64,000 nt of DNA from Rheum nobile. Lineage: Eukaryota > Streptophyta > Magnoliopsida > Caryophyllales > Polygonaceae. Shown here piece after piece: positions 56,781 through 64,000 of the stretch. A program made the translations under genes and the position numbers. Numbering within the stretch: position 1 is the stretch's first letter; every line of letters starts with the position of its first letter. The stretch lies in the NCBI GenBank assembly GCA_027886185.1, contig WOAB01000893.1, forward strand, positions 1,116,001 to 1,180,000. Direction: 5' to 3'. The notes below the pieces were generated by a model. That model did no database searches. It was not told where the DNA came from and saw only the letters and a program-made list of their open reading frames with translations.

Positions 56781-56844
56781 GGACGAGGAAGCGGTATGTC
56801 ATGCCATGACAATAACTAAGGCACTGTCTGGGAGGCAACCCGAG

Positions 56845-56939
56845 GTATGTATTATTTTCTTTGCTTTTCTTTCTTTATTTTTGCATTAGTTTTGTTTGTT
56901 TTTGCCTTGTTTTTGTTTTTGTTTCCGACTAACCTGCTG
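56845..56939 (+). other. Likely intron of the first tandem element, acceptor mutated
   Basis: Donor GAG|GTATGT at 56845 and branch-like GACTAAC are kept, but the acceptor reads CTGCTG instead of CTGCAG or CTGTAG seen in the other copies, so splicing here should fail. Confidence 0.55.
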
Positions 56940-58165
56940 GAAAGAGACCCATGCTTATTGAAGAAGGTAATTACCACCATTGTAAGTCTCTCCTGTCCCT
57001 GCACTAGTCAACCCCCCGAATAAACCTTAAACGGAGGGCAAAAAAAAAAAAACAAAAAAAAAAAAAAAAAGTTGTACGAGTACGAGCTGTCGAGTATTAC
57101 TATGGAGAGGGGTGCGCATGTTGCCAACAGAGTAAATTTTCGCTACACAATTTATTGGCAACGATGGCGGCCCCACAGTCGACAACCGCAAAGGAAGACC
57201 ACTCATGGCCCACACCACGATCATATCTGAGCCCACTTTTTTTGTGGTATATGAAGGCCGTGCAACCCCGACATCATTGTTTTACCACTACTCACGAAGT
57301 GGTACATTTTGGTTGCATGGTAGGAGAAGATGCTGGAGTTGATGATGACACCCACCCAACACCAACGACCGGTGCATATTATGCGGACCGCTAGCAACAA
57401 CGGAAGTGTCCAAGCCAACTCGACGACATTTGTGAGCTTATTCTTTCTTTTCCCTATGCTTCTATTCTTTTGTCTTTCATTACATTGAGGACAATGCAAT
57501 GTTTAAGCATGGGGGAGGGTTTTATATTTCTATGTCGCTGAGGAGAAAAAGAAAAAGAAAAGAGCCACAAAATTTGAAAAAAGGCTAAAATTAAAATCCT
57601 GGGATAGGTCAAAAACCCGAAAGGGCGGCCTAGATAATAAGCAGGTGGCTTGGACCAGCATTAGGTTGGGGTAATAAGAGGTCAAGAGTGATGTGAGCAT
57701 ACTGTGAGCCCATCTATGAAAAATGAAATGAGTGGCTTGGTGAAAACCCGAAAGGGCGCCTTGGCAAAATGAGCGAAAAGAAGAAGAGCGATTTCTAGGA
57801 ATCCCTATTTTACTTGGCGAGGTGTCATAAGAAGAGGAGTCATAAGGAGGTTTCGGGTAGGTCACTCTAGAGGAATAAAAAGATAGATGGGAGATAGGAT
57901 TATAATTTTTTTTTCCACTCTATGGTGTTTGGGATAAGCTTGGGGGAAGTACTCTGCTTTCCTTTTAGCTTGACTGTGTGGGGTGTTGATTTGATGTTGT
58001 AGTTATTGTGCTGAGCTTATTTTGTATGGTTGCCTGGAGTTTATTGTTTGGTGTAATTCTTGGAGGTTGAGTTTTCTATGCTTCCTGAAGCCTTGGGGAT
58101 TTGATTGGAGGAGTAGGTTTACTTTAGCTTACTCGAGGACGAGCAAGGTTTAAGCATGGGGGATT
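56940..58165 (+). other. Non-coding 3' internal region of the first tandem element
   Basis: A-runs at 57040-57070, first PPT-like GTTTAAGCATGGGGGAGG at 57501-57518 and the LTR-adjacent PPT at about 58151-58165. Small frames here show no known domain. Confidence 0.6.
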
Positions 58166-59542
58166 TGATCAGTGCTATTTTGTAGTACATTTCTAGGGAT
58201 TATTGCCAAGTTTGAGGCGCCATTTGGTGGGATTTTATGCACAATTGGAGATTATGGAGTTGGAGCAGAGAAGTGTGGTTTTGGTGGTCTGGAGGAGCTT
58301 ATTGGAGACATCCAGAAGAAGAGAAATTGACCACCTGAGGAGACAAGCAAGATCCATGAAGAAACCACGTGAGAAGGCGGTGAAGTGAAGAAACCGCGAC
58401 CAAGCCGCGTGGAGCAGAAGGCCGCGACAAGATTTCCGAAGGAGATGGGCGATAGCGAGGAGGCCGCGCCCGCGGCCGAATTATCGGAAATTAATTATGC
58501 ACTTCGAGAGCAAACCGCGACCGCGGCCAAAAGGCCGCGACCACGGCCATCAGCGGGAGTCAGCCCGACGCGCTCCAAACTTCTGTTTTCTTTTTCTGTT
58601 TTTCCTTTTTCGTTGTTTTATTTAATTCCGAATATTAGTATCTTTTCTTTTTAGGGATGAGGTTTGTGATCTTGGGCTTTAGGTTAACTTATTTAACCTA
58701 ACTCCCACAGCCTCCATTCGGGATCCCACATAGATGAACCCCGGATTATCGTATGTTCAGTATTCAGAGTTTTTCCCTTTCAACAATTATGTCTTTCAGT
58801 ACTATGAGTAGCTAAGAACCCATTGCTTAGTCCGGCATGTGAAGCTTTTTCTATGGTTTGATTGCGAGGTTAATTCTCTATTTCCTATTTCCTTTGGGTT
58901 TATATCTTTCTTCTTGCACTTATTTATATGGATTGTTATTGATTTGACTAGACTGATCACCTAGTTAGGTTTAGTAATTATCTATTGCTAGGGTTTGGAA
59001 TTGACCGGTCAGTGATTCTTTATCTAGAGTAGCATCCATAATTATCTAGGACTGGTAGGACTAGATTATTATGAAAGAAGATTGATTGCATGTTAAATTA
59101 TTACGGGTTGTGATTATTTGACATGTATCCTGGTTTGATCCTATGCCCAATGCTATTATTGTTCTAAATCTTGATTGTTTCTTGTGCGTTCAATAATAAG
59201 AGTTGCTAGGACTGATAGGACTAGTAACTATACAAGAATAGGGACAGGAATAAACAAAGAAAATGAATAGAGAGAACCTAGGACCAATCTACCATAGGAA
59301 AAGTGGATCTTGTTTGGCTAAGTGCTTTTCCCACATTTGATTACACTCTTTGCTTATTTGCTTTGTTTACTTTCTTGATTACAAAACCAACCAAAAACTC
59401 CCCCCTCTTGTTACTATTGCATGCGAACAACACATATATTAATCCCTTCCTCCCTGTGGATTCGATCCTTACTTGCCCTAACTACTTGTTTAGGTTTGTC
59501 TAGGTTTATTTTGATTTAGTGGTATACGACAATCGCTTGTCA
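58166..59542 (+). repeat. LTR B, shared by both tandem elements (1377 bp)
   Basis: 3' LTR of the first and 5' LTR of the second element. It is followed directly by a PBS and preceded directly by a PPT, so it serves in both roles. Confidence 0.93.
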
Positions 59543-59630
59543 AAATTGGCGTCGTTGCCGGGGAGTGCAAGTGTTGATTTTTCTGTGTGTTTGTGTGTGT
59601 GTGTGTGTTCCTTTGGTGTGGATCTATCTT

Positions 59631-62198
59631 ATGGTCCACACCCGTGCTACTAACTCCCCTCTACTTGGTGTTGATTCAGAGATTGAGAGGACTCTTTCCC
59701 AGGGTCGCAGAGTAAATCGTGCTTTGGTTTTTTATAATCCTGCATTCGAGATGGCTGAAGAAGAACAGACGTTGAGGCAGTTGACTGCGCCCATCCTGCA
59801 GCAGCAATCGCTGGCTGTGCGGTTTCCTGAGTTGGCTGAGGTCGTAAATTTTGAGTTGAAGTCTGAGTTAATCCACTTACTCCCCCGCTTCCATGGGATG
59901 AGTGGGGAAGACCCCAATAAGCATCTTGCTGAGTTTCATTCGGTGTGTAGCAGTATGAAGCCGAAGAATGTGACTGAGGACCAGATTAAGCTGAGGGCCT
60001 TTCCTTTTTCACTGAAGGATGCGGCCAATGACTGGTTCTACTATCTCACTCCAGGGAGCATTGACACATGGGTCAAGATGAAGAAAGCCTTCCTGGAGAA
60101 GTACTTTTCGGCTACAAAACTGAGCAGCCTAAAGCGAGCTATCAGCAACATCGAGCAGCAGTCTGGTGAATCACTCTACAAGTATTACGAGCGGTTCAAG
60201 AAGATGATATCCAGCTGCCCCTTCCATGGCTATTTTGAGCAGGACCTCGTACTTTATTTGTACGGTGGTCTTCTTGATGAAGAGAGAAGGATGGTGAACG
60301 CTGCTTGTGGAGGGAACATCCTCAACAAGACTCCTGCTGCAGCTTTTGAGACCTTCTTTGAGCTATCTGAGGGCTCAAGACAGTTCAGTAAAACGGCGGG
60401 CGCCCAATCCGTGAAAGCTGCAGAGTCTCAGCCCAATTCTACTCTTCTTGCTGAAGTGGCTGAGATGAAGGAGATGATGAAAAGATGCATGATGATAGGT
60501 GGCTTGCAGCAAGTCAAATCATGTGGGATATGCTATGAGAATACACATCCAACTGATGCATGTCCCACCCTGCAAGAACCAACTGCTGAGGTGAACGCTA
60601 TTGGCGGATATGGCCCTCAAAGGCCAAAATATGACCCGTACTCCAGCACCTACAATCTCGGGTGGAGAGATCACCCAAATTTGAGGTACGGGAACCAGTA
60701 GAACACTCATCAGGGGCAGTAGACCCAGGACTGTCAGCAGAGGCCCCCACAGTTTCTCCAGCGCCCGCAGCAGTACCAGCAGCCTGGGGGTCAACAACAA
60801 TTTAGAGCTCCTTATGAACAAAGACCCCAGGGCCAGAGTTCCAGTGTCTCTACATCCGTCGACGACCAGATAAAAACTCTCAACCAAGGCATACTATTAA
60901 TGTCAAATGCTATGGTCCAAACAAATAAAGAGATGGGAGAACATATCCAAGCGCTAGCAAACACGGTGGCCCAGAATCAGCAGGAACATAAATCCAGTAT
61001 TCAAAACCTGGAGAAGCAGATGGGTCAACTATCTATGGCGGTGAGCAGGCTAGAGGCTCATGCATCGGGGAAACTACCCTCTCAAACGGTAGTCAACCCG
61101 AAGGAGAATGTGTGTGCCATGATGCTGAGAAGTGGTGCTGAGATAGAGGCCAGGAAGGCTGCTGAGAAGGAGGTCCAGGTGACCAAGGAGGAAAGCCACC
61201 AAGAAAACGAGGTCGAAGGTGAGTTCGGCAAGGGAGAGAAGGAGCCGCGACCGCGGCACGAAGGCCGCGACCGCGGCCTGTTCGCTCATGAAAATGCTGA
61301 TTTATTCTCCCCCGAGGTCGAGAGCAAACCGCGATCGCGGCATGAAGGCCGCGACCGCGGCCTCTTCGCTGAGAAGATTTCTGAAGTTTTGAAGCAACCG
61401 CGACCGCGGTCCCCAAACCGCGGCCGCGGCCAGGCCCCTGTGTACGTGGACGACTACGTACGACCTGATTTTCCTCCCCTCTTCTCCGAGAAGCCTCCCG
61501 CACCATTCCCAGAGGCTCTAGCGGACACCAGGAAGCCTGCCAGGGATAAGGATATGTTCGACTGGGTGAGCAGCTGCGAGGTAAATGTCCCTTTGCTTAA
61601 ACTTTTGACTAGTGTCCCTCGTTATGCTAAATTTTTGAAGGAGATCTGCACACAAAAGAGGAAGCATTCAGTGAAGGAGAAGAAGAAGGTGGTGGTGAGT
61701 GAGAACGTGTCCGCTATACTACAAAAGCGGATACCCAAGAAGGCAGATGATCCAGGGATGTTCACCATTCCCTGCAAGATTGGAGGTACCCTGTTCGACA
61801 GGGCATTACTTGACTGGGGTGCCTCCATCAATGTGCTGCCACTCGCTCACTACGAGTCCTTAGACGTGGGGCCACTTGAGAAGACGGGGATTGTCATCCA
61901 GTTGGCGGACAATTCAATTGTCAATCCAAAGGGAATTCTACAGGATGTGCTGGTACAGGTGGACCACTTAGTATTCCCTACAGACTTCTTCGTCATGGAC
62001 ACTCGGCAGGACAAGGATTCACCTGTGATGCCGAGAAGGCCGTTTATGAACACGGCCAGTACAAAGATTGATGTGAGTAGCGGTTCGCTCACAATGGAGT
62101 TTGATGGGGAGACGGTCGGGTTCAGCATAGACGACCAGAAGAGACACCCTCCTGATGGGGACCCCGAGCACTCATTGGAGGTGAGCGAACCAAGTTGA
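59631..62198 (+). pseudogene. Gag-protease polyprotein of the second tandem element
   Basis: ATG at 59631, same domains as the first copy: capsid region, CCHC knuckle (CGICYENTHPTDAC, about 60524-60565), Gln/Pro linker, coiled coil, Arg/Gly dyad stretch, protease with LLDWGASINVLP. Two TAG stops in the Gln-rich linker (60699-60701 and 60720-60722, both CAG in the first copy) split it into a Gag of about 357 residues and a downstream frame from 60900. Near the protease end the family's LGRPF reads PRRPF. A three-base deletion in the lysine run and another near 62116 keep frame. Gag alone could still be made from the intact first part. Confidence 0.92.
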
Positions 62199-62262
62199 GG
62201 ACGAGGAAGCGGTATGTCATGCCATGAAAATAACTAAGGCGCTGTCTGGGAGGCAACCCGAG

Positions 62263-62369
62263 GTATGTATTATTTTCTTTCCTTTTCTTTCTTTATTTTT
62301 GCATTAGTTTTGTTTGTTTTTGCCTTGTTTTTGTTTTTGTTTTTGTTTTTGTTTCCGACTAACCTGTAG
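62263..62369 (+). other. Likely intron of the second tandem element
   Basis: Donor GAG|GTATGT, a T-rich tract lengthened by TTTTTG repeats, branch-like GACTAAC, acceptor CTGTAG|GG. All splice signals present. Confidence 0.6.
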
Positions 62370-63573
62370 GGAAGAGACCCATGCTTATTGAAGAAGGTAA
62401 TTACCACCATTGTAAGTCTCTCCTGTCCCTGTACTAGTCAACCCCCTGAAAAAACCTTAAACGGGGGGCAAAAAAAAAAGTTGTACGAGTATGAGCTGTC
62501 CAGTATTACCATGGAGAGGGGTGTGCATATTGCCAACGGAGTAAATTTTCGCTACACAATTTATTGGCAATGATGGCGGCCCCACAGTCGACAACCGCGA
62601 AGGAAGACCACTCATGGCCCACACCACGATCATATCTGAGCCCACTTTTTTTTGTGGTATATGAAGGCCGTGCAACCCCGACATCATTGTTTTACCACTA
62701 CTCACCAAGTGGTACATTTAGGTTGCACGGTAGGAGAAGATGCTAGAGTTGATGATGACACCCACCCAACACCAGCGACCGGTGCATATTATGCGGACCG
62801 CCAGCAACAACGGAAGTGTCTAAGCCAACTCGACGACATTTGTGAGCGTATTCCTTCTTTTCCCTATGCTTCTATTCTTTTGTCTTTCATTACATTGAGG
62901 ACAATGCAATGTTTAAGCATGGGGGAGGGTTTTATATTTCTATGTCGCTGAGGAGAAAAAGAAAAAGAAAAGAGCCACAAAATTTGAAAAAAGGCTAAAA
63001 TTAAAATTCTGGGATAGGTCGAAAACCCGAAAGGGCGGCCTAGGTAATAAGCAGGTGGCTTGGACCAGCATTAGGATGGGGTAATAAGAGGTCAAGAGTG
63101 ATGTGAGCATACTGTGAGCCCATCTATGAAAAATGAAATGAGTGGCTTGGTGAAAACCCGAAAGGGCGCCTTGGCAAAATGAGCGAAAAGAAGAAGAGCG
63201 ATTTCTAGGAATCCCTATTTTACTTGGCGAGGCGTCATAAGAAGAGGAGTCATAAGGAGGTTTCGGGTAGGTCACTCTGGAGGAATAAGAAGATAGATGG
63301 GAGACAGGATTATATTTTTTTTTCACTCTATGGTGTTTGGGATAAGCTTGGGGGAAGTACTCTGCTTTTCTTTTAGCTTGACTGTGTAGGGTGTTGATTT
63401 GATGTTGTAGTTATTGTGCTGAGCTTATTTTGTATGGTTGCCTGGAGTTTATTGTTTGGTGTAATTCTTGGAGGTTGAGTTTTCTATGCTTCCTGAAGCC
63501 TTGGGGATTTGATTGGAGGAGTAGGTTTACTTTAGCTTACTCGAGGACGAGCAAGGTTTAAGCATGGGGGATT
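62370..63573 (+). other. Non-coding 3' internal region of the second tandem element
   Basis: Aligns with 56940-58165. First PPT-like tract at 62911-62928, LTR-adjacent PPT at about 63559-63573. No domain recognised. Confidence 0.6.
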
Positions 63574-64000
63574 TGATCAGTGCTATTTTGTAGCACATTT
63601 CTAGGGATTATTGCCAGGTTTGAGGCGTCATTTGGTGGGATTTTATACACAATTGGAGATTATGGAGTTGGAGCAGAGAAGTGTGGTTTTGGTGGTCTGG
63701 AGGAGCTTATTGGAGACATCCAGAAGAAGAGAAATTGACCACCTGAGGAGACAAGCAAGATCCATGAAGAAACCACGTGAGAAGGCGGTAAAGTGAAGAA
63801 ACCGCGACCAAGCCGCGGGGAGCAGAAGGCCGCGGCAAGATTTCCGAAGGAGATGGGCGACAGCGAGGAGGCCGCGCCCGCGGCCGAATTATCGGAAATT
63901 AATTATGCACTTCGAGAGCAAACCGCGATCGCGGCCAAAAGGCCGCGACCGCGGCCATCAGCGGGAGTCAGCCCGATGCACTCTGAACTTCTATTTTCTT
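63574..64000 (+). repeat. LTR C, 5' part, cut by window end
   Basis: Starts TGATCAGTGC after the PPT and matches LTR A and B for all 427 bases present. GC dyads here are CCGC-GATC-GCGG and CCGC-GACC-GCGG where LTR B has one decayed unit. Confidence 0.92.

Larger units (their letters stand above)
52764..59542 (+). mobile_element. Athila-like gag-protease retrotransposon, first of a tandem pair
   Basis: LTR 52764-54120, internal 54121-58165, LTR 58166-59542. LTRs run TGATCAG...CTTGTCA. PBS for tRNA-Asp follows, then the gag-protease frame and a 1.4-kb non-coding 3' region with PPT AAGCATGGGGGATT. No reverse transcriptase, RNase H or integrase, so it is non-autonomous. The second LTR is also the first LTR of the next element. 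The base pairs left of the first LTR (tggac, 52759-52763) are the left target copy; the right one would lie beyond the window. Confidence 0.93.
58166..64000 (+). mobile_element. Athila-like gag-protease retrotransposon, second of the tandem pair
   Basis: LTR 58166-59542, internal 59543-63573, third LTR from 63574, cut by the window end. Same structure as the first element and very similar in sequence, with independent mutations. No pol. Confidence 0.93.

Overview
The window looks like repeat-rich euchromatin of a eudicot plant. Most of it is LTR retrotransposons, L1-type LINEs, TRIMs, a PIF/Harbinger element and small MITE/SINE copies, many nested in one another. The only apparently intact host gene is a RALF signalling peptide gene (36447-36830, +). 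I cannot name the species. No tRNA or rRNA gene, CRISPR array or bacterial feature was seen.

Layout. 1-10534: a minus-strand Ty3-type element (LTR 8238-10534, Gag start at 7958), whose gag is split by a plus-strand, gag-only Tekay/Del-like Ty3 element (544-7852, TSD cgcct). Dropping the insert joins the outer gag in frame. 11933-18278: a SIRE-like Copia element with near-identical 913-bp LTRs (TSD aagat), no reverse transcriptase and a repeated word GGGAACAAAG. 19738-23001: a PIF/Harbinger element with divergent transposase and Myb-like ORFs, both broken, separated by a minisatellite. 24542-32937: a 5'-truncated LINE with a 17-bp TSD, split by an Athila-like non-autonomous element (25537-30251, TSD cccct). 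34107-34353: a SINE whose 5' end is a piece of 5S rRNA. 34524-34748: a Stowaway MITE. 35490-36043 and 46744-47302: two copies of a hAT-like MITE with a tRNA-like cassette inside. 38585-43640: a second LINE split by two TRIMs (39994-40505, TSD catat; 40940-41274, TSD ggttg); in both cases the LINE frame is restored across the site. 51366-51771: a UDP-glycosyltransferase pseudogene with its middle deleted. 52764-64000: two Athila-like gag-protease elements in tandem sharing one LTR (LTR-internal-LTR-internal-LTR, the last cut by the window edge).

How it fits together. The large retroelements here are almost all non-autonomous: each keeps LTRs, PBS and PPT and some gag or gag-protease, but lacks a working polymerase, so they would depend on enzymes supplied elsewhere. 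The three Athila-like copies share more than gag-protease: a likely intron just downstream, a motif containing GGGAGGCAACCCGAGGTATG, and a second internal polypurine tract.

The least expected signal is that three different LTR-retrotransposon families carry iterated short GC dyads of the form CCGC-NNNN-GCGG (with a GCGG-CGC-CCGC variant in a fourth element) in LTRs, near the PBS and inside gag. Unit number and loop orientation differ between paired LTRs. All family assignments are from recognition of motifs in the translated sequence; no database search was possible.
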